From positions 17,824,356-17,888,355 of the forward strand of contig CM042090.1 of assembly GCA_023512835.1 (NCBI GenBank): a stretch of 64,000 nucleotides of DNA. The letters run 5' to 3'. Below, one piece after another: positions 12,096-26,100 of the stretch. Origin of the DNA: Taxillus chinensis. Lineage: Eukaryota; Streptophyta; Magnoliopsida; Santalales; Loranthaceae. The notes under the pieces were generated by a model, which saw only the letters and a list, made by a program, of their open reading frames with translations, was not told where the DNA came from and searched no databases. A program made the position numbers and the translations under genes. Positions within the stretch are counted from its first letter, which is position 1, and each line of letters begins with the position of its first letter.

Positions 12096-14138
12096 AAAAT
12101 TTTGTATTTGCGAACTTCGGTGTGTTGGTATATTATCAATTCAGTATATGGTTTTTTCTTTTCGTGCTTTTTAGTATCTAGTCAAATTAATAACGCTTTT
12201 TGCTCTTTTTCGTCGCGTCTTCGGTGATAAATTTGAAATTGCATTGGTGGTTAAAATCGCAAGCCTAAGTCCACGCTGCGAAGGAGAGAGCGGGTTGATT
12301 ATTCAGTGACCAGCAGAATAAAATGGGTGCGTATATTTTGTACAAGTTATAGGGAGGGAGCTCTAATGATCTACACAATCAAAGTTGGTGGATAACCGCA
12401 ATCGATTTTTTTTTTTTGGGTACCTCACCATAATATAAGTTTGATTGGATCATGACGATTGATTATACGGACCGTGTTGGATGCGGGAGCGCATTCAATT
12501 CTATCTCTATTCCTTTCTGGGCTGTGATAAAAGAATTAATATCTGCACTCGACTAATGCTGTCGGTTTTTTTTTTGGTTCTCATCATCATCTAAGTTGGT
12601 GGAGATATGCACTCATTGATTCGTTGAATCGTCGTTGGTTTGTCGTTGAATCGTCGTTGATTGATTCGGCGGATCGCGCTGGACACAGGACGGCAGGAGC
12701 GCTTCTTAATTTTATCTCCATTCCTATCTATAAAAATAAATATAGGCTTTATAAAAAGTCATAAAAGTATTTTTGTTATATACTTATTTTTTATAATTAT
12801 TAAATTATATTTAAAATTTTCTCTTTTTATACTATTAATTTTTATTTTATATTAAATTATAAAAAAATAATTATTAAATAAAACAAATAATATAAAATAT
12901 TATTTAAATAATATAAAGAATGATTTAAAGAATTTATTGTAATATATAATTCTATAAGAAATCAAAAAAAAAATTCAAATGATTTGAAATTTATTTTTTA
13001 AAACAAAAACTTTATAATTTTAAAATTATAATAATTGATTATCCTTTCCCTCTTTCCACATCAAAAAGAGACATTCCGTTCTAGTTCTTCTATTACATTC
13101 AAAAATGAAAATGAAACCTTTTTTTTTTCTTGTCATCCTCCAACAATATACTCACTCACAAACCAGGAAGGGACAGTGATTGAAGTCCAGTAGTCCACTA
13201 TCAAATTGAAGACCTGACATTTCACAAAAAATTAATTGACCAATTATTTCCTTTACCTGGTACTTTTCCTACATCACAAAAATTTCCAAATATTCATAAA
13301 TTAAAGCAAAACATCCCACTTCATTTTATCTCACTTTTCCAAATAAAGATTTTCTATCACACTTGATACAATTACTCTTTTTAACATTTGTGCCGACCTC
13401 AATTGTGTCAAAGAAAACATTATCCCAAAAGATTTCAACAATCTTCCAATCAAACTCCCCAACAGCTCTTATATGGTATAAAACCAAAGCATCTATAATT
13501 AACCAAAATATTCAAATAAAAACAAATTTTGTCTTGTACGCCAGCAAGGGAATCAAAAAAAACTGTGATACAAACATATTTATGAATTTATAATTCAAGA
13601 AAGCAATAAATTCTCAATGCAACTTCCATTTCTCATCCCGTTTCATGAAATGCTCAGTGGAATTGTTGCTGAAAATTGAGAAACTAAGAAATTAATCGAG
13701 AAGAACCCTATAAGCATTCACACCTCTGCTACACTTCATCACGGCGAATGAATAAGAATCGTCATTCGCCGGGGAAGGCCCACAAACCTTCACATTTAAA
13801 GGATCATGAGTTAGTAGCCATGACACTTGCAAATGAAGTGCCAGGAAAACTGGACCTAGAAGATAACTGATCCGAGAAAGAACTGGCAATTGGACTGATC
13901 CGTTGGCAGGGAGAAACTAAATATACAACCATAGAGAAACTAGCCTCTTCAAAAAACCTCCCTCTACAACTCCCAGTCCCTCCTAGAGATACAACAAAAA
14001 AAAGATTCCAGTAACCTAGGATTAACCGCATATACATCATTTAAATTCGAAAATATACTTACAAAACAGAAGGTAGGAATTGAGTTATGCCTTACCCACC
14101 ATAATTTTGAAAACGATTTACGGTACCCAAGGCCTCTG
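12096..14138. other. Convergent intergenic region between GEM-like and VPS8 genes
   Basis: Two genes converge here. I see no gene. The span 12330-12510 and the span 12560-12730 resemble each other (both contain GTTGGTGGA, a GGA..GCGCTGGA/GTGTTGGATG stretch and ATCTCTATTCCT-like strings), suggesting an old local duplication. From 12740 to 13020 the sequence is almost pure AT. The part from about 13600 to 14138 should include the VPS8 3' UTR. Confidence 0.5.
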
Positions 14139-17100
14139 TCACCGCTTAGGTACTTTTTCCTTGCCTGAAAAAAGCAAGAGGACTCAGAAGAAAGAAAAGA
14201 AAAGCAAACAAAAAGTCAGCAAAGAATTATAGCTCACCAAATATACTAGATTTTAAAGGAAACCGAATGGTTGATCCCCTCGCTTTTGAATCCCTAAACC
14301 GCCTGTTTCCGTTTAATTTTTCTATTGTTTCTGGAACATGGCTTCTTTCCCCAATTAAGAAGTTAGATCCTTTATTCACTTTCTCGTGGTAAACAGCCGG
14401 TGGAGAAAGCCTTAAATGAGGCACGTTATCAAGTTGTATTAAGTGTTGTTCCTTCCGTAGATTGTTAAAGATCTCAAACTGCAGAAATAGAACTCAGAGC
14501 TAGTAAAGCATATCACATAAGGGAAACTAGCAACTATGAAACGTGGAAAGAGTTAGTTGATGCAGAAATCAATATACCCGTGACATTTGCTGATGCCCAT
14601 AGGGATTTTCCTGAGATTCGCTCTCATATGAGTGCAAAATGGTACCCTGAACATGTTTAGATCTTGATAAAGCCATATTTACCAAACCTTTTGCTTCAAT
14701 GATCGACTTGCTTCTGGACCTCTGACTTTTCTTTGTAGGCGCACAAACAGGGCATACAGGAGATGATGTCCTTGATGTATCATTCATCTCAGCTTCACAG
14801 TGGAGATGGGTAGTGTGACCACAACTGAAAACTCGAACGCTATAACCAGAAGATTTCTTGATGAGAAGGCAACTGCATATGCAACACAGCAGAATCCTGG
14901 GGGCATACCCATGAGAAGCACCTTTCTTGAGCACGCTCATGGTATAGAATGCATCGGCCTCTATCAGGGATTTGGCTGTGTCCTAATGTAGGAAGGAGCA
15001 GGATTATATTGCCACGTAAGCAATTGAGACTAAAAAATGCATGATTTGCTCAAATAACACATTAAGAAATTACAGTGTCCCAAATCCAATTTCAGAGGTT
15101 TTTTACTTGACAAATAATTAAAGAGTGTCCTCGTAAAGGCATGACATCTGAAACTTTATTGCATCAGCTACATAACTAAAATTCCAATGGCACATATGTG
15201 AGCATAGTGTATCACTATGATGTTCATGATCTCACCCGCAACTGGAACTCTAAGCAGAAAGAATAGTGTTCAAAGGCACACAAAGCCAAGTTTTTCAGAA
15301 TTATAACTCGAGAAAAAATCAGTTTAAAGAATGGTGAAGGAATGGAAAAAACTAAAGGTTAGGGCTAACAAATACTCATTAATCAACATACCAGAATTCT
15401 TTTCTCAAAGCCACATGTTGCCAACATTCCCAGTATGGTGAGTTTGAAATTACCAAATTCCTGGTTGGTGTTCTCTGAAAGGAGTTTTGACATGATTGTA
15501 GGAAGGTGAATATATCCCATCATTCCTTCAACGATCTCTTTAATGAATTGAGAAAATAATCTTTTCAACAATGGAGCACCCCTACTAGAATGTGAAATCC
15601 TCCATTTGACAATGCCTACGTCTCTATCTTCCTGCCTGCTCGACCCTAAAGATTGCGGCAGGATTCCTAGGTCATTACCTCCTTCAGGAACAGTTTCATA
15701 ATTTGAATTCGTCAAAGGTACACAAAACCTACATTTGCGCTAAAATCAGTGAATGCGAGAGAAAAAGATTATTTATAAGTTTCTCGAATCCTAAATTAGT
15801 ATGTCTAAATATTGACAATTGTCAGAACACGTAAATTGCACCATGAAAGTCATTCAAAGTTGACGTTATTGTAAAATGATCTCTGTTCTTTAAAATGGAA
15901 ATGCATTGAGACAATAAAAATAAATAAATACAAATCTGGTGCGTCAAATGAATACCAGTAAATTGAAATCATAAAAATGAGTTTCCTGCTCTAATAAAAC
16001 TACTACAATATTTTACCAAGTACCAAGTTTAGTTTCTCTCTCATGGACATATGCTTGGGAATGATTTCAGCACCATTTATTAGAAAAAGACACTGAGGCC
16101 CAGTTTGATAGCCATTTTCATACCTTATTGTCAAAATACGGATAAAACCTCTCAAAATATGATATTGAAAACTCATGTTCAAATCTGAAAACAATTCCCA
16201 TACGATTGACCTTGTTCAGCTAATTTGGTCTTAGAAGCCAGTGCTGGTAGCTGCTGTTGCATTGGCTTTCTCATTTTGGCTGGTAAACTGTTGCAGCAGG
16301 CAGAAATGAAATCCAACCCTAAAAGTTGGGATTTTTCTCCATATATTGAATTAGAAAGTTAGCAAACAGCAAGGATCATTCACAAAACCCACAACTAATG
16401 TATTTCTTAGGCATTCCATTTCTCCTATATGAACTTTAATATTGCCAGATTCCCTAGGTGTAAGAGTGTGTGTGTGTGTGTGCGAACGAGATAGAGATAA
16501 AGAGAGGGGCAGTACAGAGATAGAAAGAAATGTGTTAATCCTATGTGGGTACACAGATTACTTGTATATCCCAATACATTTTATTCAACAATATAACAAA
16601 CAGAAACAAACAATTGTGGCAGCAACTGTCCAAGTTGGAGCAATTGACTGCTTAGTTTCTTTGTTTGTTTCCTAGCAACCCTAGACTTTCTAATTCTCCT
16701 ATGTACACTTTAATATTGCCTGATTTCCTGTGTAAGAATGTGTCTCAAAGTGAAAGCGGGAGAAAGAGAATATGTGTATGAGAGAGACTCCAGAGATAGA
16801 AACAGTACATTAAAGATTATAAAATTGGAAACAAATAATCACGGCGGCAGTTGAATATCCAAGTTGGAGCAGCCAACAGCTGACACATTGAACTGCGATA
16901 ACTGTTCCATCATGGGCCATTCGAATGCTCACTCACTGGAAAGTGACAATAAACAGCTCCAACTAGGCCAGCTGCCAGTCCACTTACATCATTATAACAC
17001 CAGGCTTGATTTTGTTTCCCCAATGTTACGCATTGTTACAAAGGTCATTGTTTCCCATCACAAGCATCTTCATTTTTCAGTATAATATCAAAAGGTTAAT

Positions 17101-20100
17101 CCTTCTTTTCCAAAGCTGCCTATCTTGTGACAATATCTAACCCAACCTCAGTACCCCCCTCAACCTCAAAGCCCACCATTGCAGTTCACAGTGAGTCCAG
17201 AAGCATCAGTTGATTATAAATATGACACAGGCAAAAGAGTAACCACATAAATCAAAGATATTTATCAGTTTAATTACATTTCCAGGATACTGGATAATTA
17301 TAGAATTCATCATTAGACATGAATAAATCACTAATTCAGGCAATTAACGTGGTAGATCTAAATCTTTGGATATATTTAACCTAAATAAATAATCACGCTA
17401 CTGTAATCAATCAGCAAATTTAAGTCCTTGATTTCATAAGTAAAATATAGTAACGTTATTGATAAAATGATAAATAATAATTTTTAAAAACCCAATATCA
17501 TGAGAATACTCACTTAATGTGCTCTCCTCTCCTTTTATTTATGTTGTTTATTACTTATTATTTTTATAATAGGCAGGGCCCATGTTGAGGTTACTATAAC
17601 CTAGTATAAAGAAAGTCAGTGAAACCTTGAAGGGTTTATACGTTTTACTAATTCTTTTCTTCTCTTCTTCTTTCTACTATACTTTCATGGTATCAAAGCC
17701 GATCACAAAATCCTAAGTTTGATTTATGTTTAGCCTCTCCCTTCCCTTTCTTTCCTTCTCTTTTCTTTTTCCTCTTCTTCTGATGGACACAGTTTTTTAT
17801 TGCTTTTCAACCACCAACTAGTCGGCCAAGATAGGTTTCAACTATCCTTTTCTTCAATCCAGAGGTATTGGTTTGCTTTCTTGAGACCCAGAGGTGTCTC
17901 TCTTTGGTCCCACAACGGCAACAGAGCAAAAGGATTCTAGTGGTGTTGTCTCTTTCCCAACAAGATTAACTAATGAAAAGCTAAAAGGAGCATTAAATTT
18001 TCGTTTGACTATGTTGCATTCAAACAAGGACAATAAAACTTGTTTGTGAGATTTTGAAGAGTGTTTAAACTTGCTCAAGGAGAACAATGAATTACTCCTA
18101 AGGATATAATTAAACAACAAGAGCAATTAAGTGTCATGTGCATCCTATCTTCCCTTCATCCAAAGCTTGAAACTATTAAAAATCATATTTTATCATAAAA
18201 GACATCACTTACTCTTGCGGAAGTTTATAATCGACTAAGAAGTGTTACTAGAACTCAAACTTCACCAACACAATCAGAATTGAGTGATAAGTCAACCTTA
18301 TCCTTTTCTATGAGTGGAGGCTGTTGAGGTAGAGATCAGCGTGTTTGTCATCATTATGGTGTTGCTGGTCATCTCATGAGCAACTGCTATAAGTTGTGTG
18401 GCTATCCGATTGGTAATAAGGTAGTTAATGTTATTGTTTCCATAATTTCAGAATCATGAAATTCTTCATCACAAACAGGAAAGAGGATCATTGAGATGAC
18501 TAATGAAGAGTTTGTTCGATACACACAATATCAAGTGGATGAGCAGACCTCTATTGCTACTTGTACACAAACAGGTAAGCATACAGCATGTGGTGCTTCA
18601 GATCATTTAAGGGAGTTGCAAGTAACCTTTCCACCATTCGTCATTCACCACATTAAGTGGTGTTATGGTGGCAGATGGTTCTTAAGGCATTGTAAAGGGG
18701 AGTGAGATTTCTCATCTCACTCATCTTTATCATATGTGCTCTATGTTCCAACCTCACTATTTCATTTACTATTAGTGAGTCAAATTATCAAGCAATTACA
18801 TTGATTGGTCTCATTTTATTCTATTGGTTGTCTTTTAGAATCTTTTGATGAAGAAGACTAATGGCAGAGGATGGGCCGGATGGGAAGTCTAAATAATTGA
18901 GGCCACACCACAATCTATAACCTGCTCCACATCACCAAGTCCCCTTGAGATTCACGGCCACCTTGGTCATCCATCTACTAAAACCCTCAAAAAGTGGCTT
19001 ACTAAGTATTGTTCCTACTAAGTGTGAGTCATGTCAATTTGCTCACCATCACGTGCCTAATTTTCCAAGAGTCAATAAAAGTGTCTAATTCCATTTGAGT
19101 TAATGCACACTGATATATGAGGAATTTGTCCAAATGTGTCCAAACTTGGCTTCAAATACTATGTAACTTTTGTTGATGACCATGAGTCTATTTAATAAAA
19201 AAAATCTTCATGAGGTTTTTCCCATTTTTTGTAAAATTTTTTATTGAGGTTAAAACTCAATTTTCTACCTCCATTAACGTTTGCACTATGAAAATGGCAG
19301 GGAATACTAATCTCCTCGGTATATATCATTTCCCTATTACCATGGAATTCTTCACCACATTTCTCGCCCTAATATACCTCAACAGAATGATACAGCAAAA
19401 TGCAAAAATAGACATTTGCTAGTGCCCTCATTTTTAACATGCTGTCCCAAAACATTTTTGGGATGATACAAACTTGACTGTGGGCTATCTCATCAATCGT
19501 CTCCCCTTTATTGTTCTAAATAGTAGTATCCCATTCAACATCTTAAACCCTACTTGATCTCTATATGCTATTCCTTCCAAAATGTTTGAATGTATGCTAT
19601 CTGTGATTCTCAACCTAAAATTTCTAAGCTTGACCCCAAGTCTCTCCTGATGTCTCTTTCTAGGATATGCTTGACGTCAAAGGGTTATCTCTACTTCTCT
19701 CCTGATTTAGGTTTCTATGTTGTCTCATATGATGTCACCTTTCCATGAGTTTCAATCCTATATCGTACTCAGAACATTTCCTTGGCTTCCTCTACGGAAG
19801 ACTTTCTTGTTCGACTTCCTGTCCCTATAAAATCTAGCCCTAGCCTTGAAAAATCCACTCCCTCTACACCCCCCTCTGATGATGGTTGGCATGGCCATGC
19901 AGCTACCTTTGATTCTTCCCCCTTATCCAATATGGTTTCTGACAACTCATTGGATCCTTTCTTGGTTGACTATTTGCCACAACCCTCACAAATGGAAGTG
20001 GACAATCCCCTTTTATTAGAAGATAACCCTATGCCCTTCATAAAGGTATTCGTTCTTGCTGTCAAAACCCTCTTTATGCTAATTCATATAAAGGTTTATC

Positions 20101-23100
20101 CATTCAAACACAGGCAGTGATTGATATATTAGATTTTGTCTCTATTCGTCAGATTATTCATGATGTTTTAGCCCATCCAGATTGGCGTGCAGCAATGGTG
20201 AATGAAATGAAGGCCTTGGTTTATAATGAGACTTGGGAGCTTGTTTCTCTTTCAATAAATAAAGAGCTTATTGGATGTAAATGGGTGTATACTATTAAGG
20301 TAAATTCGGATGGTTCCCTTTCTTGTCTAAAAGCTCATCTTATAGCCAAGGAGTATGTCCAATAGTATGGTATAGATTACTTTGAGACTTGCTCTCCTAT
20401 TGATAAAATGACATTTGTTTAATTATTTTTCTCTTAGGCTTCTTTCTGTGGTTGGATTCTTCATTGACTTGGTGTTAATGCTTTCTTGCAAAGTTATTTT
20501 TGATGAGAAGGTGTATATGGAGCAACCTCTCAACTTGTTGCTCAAGGGGATCTAATAACGTGTACTATATGGTCTTAAATAATCTCACCGTGCTTGAAAG
20601 ATTTAGCAATACAATTATTTGACATTTTGGCATGACAGAGCATGAAGGATACAATTATTTGGATGGTATCTTTTTCACATTGCCAAGGAAATAGCAAGAG
20701 ACAAGTAATTACCAAGATGGTAATCAATTGCAAGATACAGAATTCGTTAGAGCGAAATATTGTGATTCTCCCATGATCACTAGTGACAAACTCATGCGTT
20801 AAAAGGAAGTTCTTGTTTCTAAACTTGAGAGGTATCTTAGATTAGTGGGAAAGCTTAATTACCTCACTATCACTAGACCAGATGTTGCTTTCCCTGTTAG
20901 GGTTGTCAGTTGCTAATCCTCATGCTCCATATTGGGGTGTTGTTTAAAAATAATAAAATATTTGAAAAAGAATCCAGGAAAGGTGTTAAGTGCCCACATT
21001 GGGATGCTTTTTATCATGCTAATCGGGGTGGCTCTCCTATGCAGATCAATGATTCGCATCAAGTTTTATTATCTTTTTGGGTGACAATCTCATTTCATGA
21101 AAGAGTAAAAAGTAAATGTGGTTGCACGCTTTAGTTATGAAGCGGGGTTTCGTTTCCTGTCCAATACTATTACTGAGATTATATGTTTAAAACAGTAACT
21201 AAGATTAGTTGTTCAATCGAGCATCCTGTCCGATTGTGGTGTGATAATAGCTAACTTTACACATTGGAGATAATCCTGTTTTTCATGAGAAGATTAAATA
21301 CATTGTAGTTGATTGTCATTTTGTTAAAGACATTTTACTGAATGATATCATTGAGTTAGAACATATTTGCACATAAATCAACTTGCAAACACTCTCACCA
21401 AGACAACTACCAGAAAGAGAATCGAGTATAATGAATATCTATGCTCTAGCTTGAGGAAGACAATTGAAAACACCCTCTTAATATCCTCTTCTCTACTTTT
21501 ATTTATTTTGGATTTTTTTTAACCTGGGATAAATAAAAAAGACGTGAAACCTTGAGAGGTCAACACACTTTCCTCATTCTCTTGTGCACCCCTCTTCTCT
21601 TCTTCTTTCTACTACACTTTCAATACAGATGCTTAAGTACAAAGTAAATAAGAGATTGGTAGGCATCAAACTCACGATTCGAGCAATCTGAACCACAAAA
21701 ACTCTGACTCCTCAGGTTGCAGCCTACGACTGTTCCGTTGGCATAATCCAATACAAGCATTCAATATATCATGTATTGCATTTACCTAAATAAGAGGCAC
21801 GAAAAAAGGTGTCAAACAAGCTCCACACAAGGTAGTTAAAATAAATTTTACCATGTGAAAGTGACCTCTTTTATCCTGGAAACCAAGCTAAAATGCTCTG
21901 TGCCAGGATAGCCCCTCAAACCCACACCTGAAGCCACACTTTCCACAGCGGCATCAAGTCTGATAAAAATATCATTGAGACCTGAAAGAGTAAGAGAAAG
22001 AGCACTTCCAACATCACCAACCCTTTCTAATAAAAAGGCAGCTGCATCTATGATACCATATTCCTGACAAAGTCGTAAACAGTGTTCCACCCGGTAATTT
22101 TCAAAAGTCTGCAAAAATTTAAGAACTGAAGTATGCTCGTACTGACATAACAGCTGCACAAAAAATAGCATAATATTACAAAGGGTATACTCAGATGCAA
22201 CGTAAATTAAAATATTCTTTGAATGGGATAGAATAATAAAATTAAAGAAAAGATTTGGGCATAATTCTTGGGCTTTTAAAAATTATAATAACTTGAACTT
22301 TTAGGAAAGTTATATTGGACCCTTTTAACCAACTTATTGGCTTATTAAAGCCAAGGATATTACATTATTATATATAAAAAATTCAGAACTTAAAAAGAAG
22401 CTATTTGCAACAACAAAAATTCAATTCCAAACTTTAAAAAATGTAATGCTCCTCGTATTCTTCTTCTATTCTCATCTCTTTTCTTCTTTTCTTATTTGTT
22501 GTCCACCACTTGTTTATATATTCTCCTTCCTTGTCCCAATCCTAATTTATTTCATTACACGAAGCTAAGAATGATAAAATGAATAGTCCGAAAAGAAAAT
22601 TAATTGATATCACTTAAAATACCACCAACATGACAACAAAACTACGAAAAAAAGGGAAAAAAAACAATAGAATTACTCGAGTGTAATTATTGTTCAGACA
22701 AACATTGCTTAAATATAATATTAATAATTAGTTTTTTTTATTGAGTGCTTCACACTCATGAACTTAGTGATATTTGACATTTTAACTTTTAATTATATTG
22801 AATGATTACATTTTTAATTATTAAATGTATGATTATATTTGTTTCAATTATTTTTGAATTTATTTCTAAACCTTATGATTCATAAATCAAGAAATAATCA
22901 AAACAATTAACAATTTGACAGTTGTGTATTTTCATTACATAATTTTCATAATCAACAAAATTTAATATTTTCATTTTAGTCACAAAATTTGTTTCATCAA
23001 ATTATCTTTTAACTTAAAAAATAACCTTTTAAATTAATTACCATGGTGTACATAAAAACAAATAATGATATCTATCTATTTAGAGTTATATTAAACTATA

Positions 23101-26100
23101 TCCAAAAACCAATGAATTATATTCAAATGTCACTATTTAAGCGTTTAATAAAATGATTAAAGCAATATTAGGTATAAATTACAAGAAATTTTATATTTAA
23201 TATTAATCTAATAATACAATTCATATTTAAAATTATAGAAAATATATATATATTCAATTTTATACATCTCAAGTAATAAGTTATATACATTAGAGTAAAG
23301 TAATAAATATATTTATAATAGAATTAATGTTAATAATATTAATCATTTTAATTTAATTTATATTCAATATTGATCTAATAATATGATACATATTTTAAAA
23401 TTAAAAATTATAGAAAAAAATGACATTAAATTTTAATCTTTATACAGAAATTTTGAGTAATAAGTTCCATATTTTATTTATTAACTATTAGAGTAGTAAA
23501 ATAATAAATATATTAATAATGGTATTAATGTTAATAATTTATTTTATTTACTTTATTCTATTTAAGTAAAGTCACAATTAAGTGCAAACGGTAGCCATAG
23601 GAAAATGAAATAAAATGAGTATAACCAACATCAAATCTACAAAAAATTATTTTTTGGGAGCTGATCTCTGGAATTGATAAAATCAAACATTTAATTAAAA
23701 GAATATGAAAGAGAAGATCAGATAGAACAAGCTTAATAATGCAACCTGAATATAGTGACTAATCAAATCATTTATATATAAAAGTGAAAGCACTCACCTC
23801 AATATAAAGTTCGATCATCTCATCATTGACATTAATAGGATTATTACATAGCATCTTTGGAAAATCATAAATTCTTTCCAAGTAAGCCCTAAAACCACTT
23901 ATTTGATCCTTCCTTCTTCCATTAGGATAGTCCACAACATCCTCCTTCCTTATGCAAGAGAAATTGAGGGTCCCAAATAAGTGGGCCTCGATAACGGTCT
24001 TTAAATAAAAGAAAAGGCTCTTAGGATGACACTGAAGTTCAGCAAGGATTTGTGGACTTTCTTTAGCGAAATGGTCAATGACCATAAAGAAAGTGGCCTC
24101 TCTGTGAAGGGGGATAAAAACATAAAAGGATAAAAAAATCTAGATAACAACAAAATGTAAACATATAATTAGAAAATATAATACAGCTTAACTGCTTACG
24201 TCTGTATATAGTTCAAAAAATTACCTACTTAAGTTGACCAGCTCAGGGATTCGAGAAATAACAGCAGAGCGAAAGGTAACACATTCACTGTGGCTAAGCT
24301 GTACAAGTTTGCTGTTGATAAAGGAGAAGGCATGAATGGGTTCATCTTTATCTTTCATATAGCTGTCCAGAGCAGCAAGATACTGTAGTCTGAAGGAGTA
24401 AATCAAACCACAAACCTAAAAAAATGAAGACTTAACTGAATAAATAACATAAGAAAACTAATGACCACATAAAAGTGGAATAAAACATTCAAAGGGCTGT
24501 TTTCCAGAAGAGAGATACCAGACCATGCACGTGGAAACATACCTGATAAAACTTTGCTTTCTCACATAGGTGAAGCACATGAGATTCATTCCAGTCTGTC
24601 TCAGGCACAACTTCTAGAAGAGCAAGCACCTGCTTCTCTCTCTCTTTTGAAATCTCAACAGTTTGACCACTTTCTGACGTCAAGTACTCCAATATCTGAC
24701 TCAATATACTTTTGGAGACATGGACTCTTTCACATGTAATATAGTATGCAATGAAGTCAAACACATGAGTTGTGTCCTTCTTTGAAGGCCATGCTTTTGT
24801 TGATGCAACACTTTCGGCAGCAGAAAAGATCTCGCTTTGGGATATTACCTTATCAAGAATATGAACAAGTACATCAACCGTATCTTGTACCATATTTCTA
24901 TTAAGTGAATGACTCTCTGTATCCATCTCTACATTTTCGGCTGAATTATGCAAAATAAGTCCAGGCTCTGATATCTCATTCTCACCAAAAGCATATCGCA
25001 AAACATCTAAAGTGGCCTCGGTATCTAACTCTAAAAGATAATATAGGTTTGTGCACCCTTCCATGGTAGATAACTTCGAACTTGATTGGGCAGTTTTGAT
25101 ATTAGAATCCTCTAATAAAAATTGAACTAACTCAGCTCTAAGAGAAGGCAAACGCGTAGGAGGAAGGGTGCCATGTCCTGAAACATATATTTACCATATT
25201 TATTTAGTTATTCCTAAAATTTTAAAAACCAAAAATATAGACAGCTACAAACATGTTTTTTATATTAATAGATACTGGAAAAAAAATATAATCAATAGTT
25301 CACCAAAAAAAAAAGTAAAATTAAGTTAGTTCTCCTCCATTTAGAGCATATCAGTGTAAGCTAAACCCCATCCAGCATAGGACATCATGTAATGGGAAGT
25401 AAGTTATATTTGGAAAACAATTCCTCAATGTCTTCTGACAAACAAGAACTTAGTAACGCTATTGTACCATACATCCTAAATTACAAATACCTGGGACAAA
25501 ACATTGAACTATAAATGAATAAATTGACACTTCCAAACCATAGGCGGATAGAGTGGCAAATTTTACACCCTGAGAGTATCAAAGGGGTATAAGCATCTTG
25601 TCTTTTACTGGTAACTTGATAGGGAGATAATAACAAAACGAAATAAGGTTTGTATAATAACAGAATGAAAAGTAGAAACATGCCAAACCAGAAAAGCATG
25701 ACCAATCAACAACAAAGTTGTACAATCGTAACCAGAAAAGCAGGAGCAAACAAATAACATTATACAAAAAAAAGTCTGAAATTCAGACCTGGAGGGAAAG
25801 CATGACCAGAAAAGCAGTATTTCAAATAGACAAGCATCCTGTACCTGTTCGACAATCAACAACAAAATTGCATAACTTTTGTTAAGGGGGGAATTTTCAG
25901 AAAAAAAAAAACAGTTCTAAATAAACAAGTCAATAATAAAAGTTGTTATTACAACATATTACATCTCTTAATCAAACAATATTCAAGTTATATGAACAAA
26001 AAGAATTTTTCCCCATGATAAGTTATGGTTAAACCTTAGTGTAACAATAGAGTTACTCTCTCCTGACCTGGAGGCTATAGGTTTGAGTGGTAGATAGACC

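Larger units (their letters stand above)
17501..21622 (+). mobile_element. Degenerate Ty1/copia LTR retrotransposon in VPS8 intron 15
   Basis: Read on the plus strand, antisense to VPS8, the element has a 5' LTR (17501-17687), a primer binding site TGGTATCAAAGCC, then decayed gag and pol, and a polypurine-like CTTGAGGAAGA before the 3' LTR (21465-21622). Recognisable pieces in copia order are: a zinc-knuckle-like string near 18340 (GHLMSNCYKLCGYP, second Cys lost); a pre-integrase piece near 18955 (GHLGHPSTKTLKKWL, CESCQFAHH); an integrase start (MHTDI, YYVTFVDDHES); a reverse transcriptase piece near 20170-20365 (HPDWRAAMVNEMKAL, CKWVYTIK); and GKLNYLTITRPDVAF near 20850. Stops and frameshifts are abundant, so it is dead. 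Confidence 0.88.

Noticed and set aside
17496..21627. Target-site duplication around the copia element
   Set aside because: The flanking 5-mers TATCA and ATACA are similar but not identical, so I do not claim a TSD.
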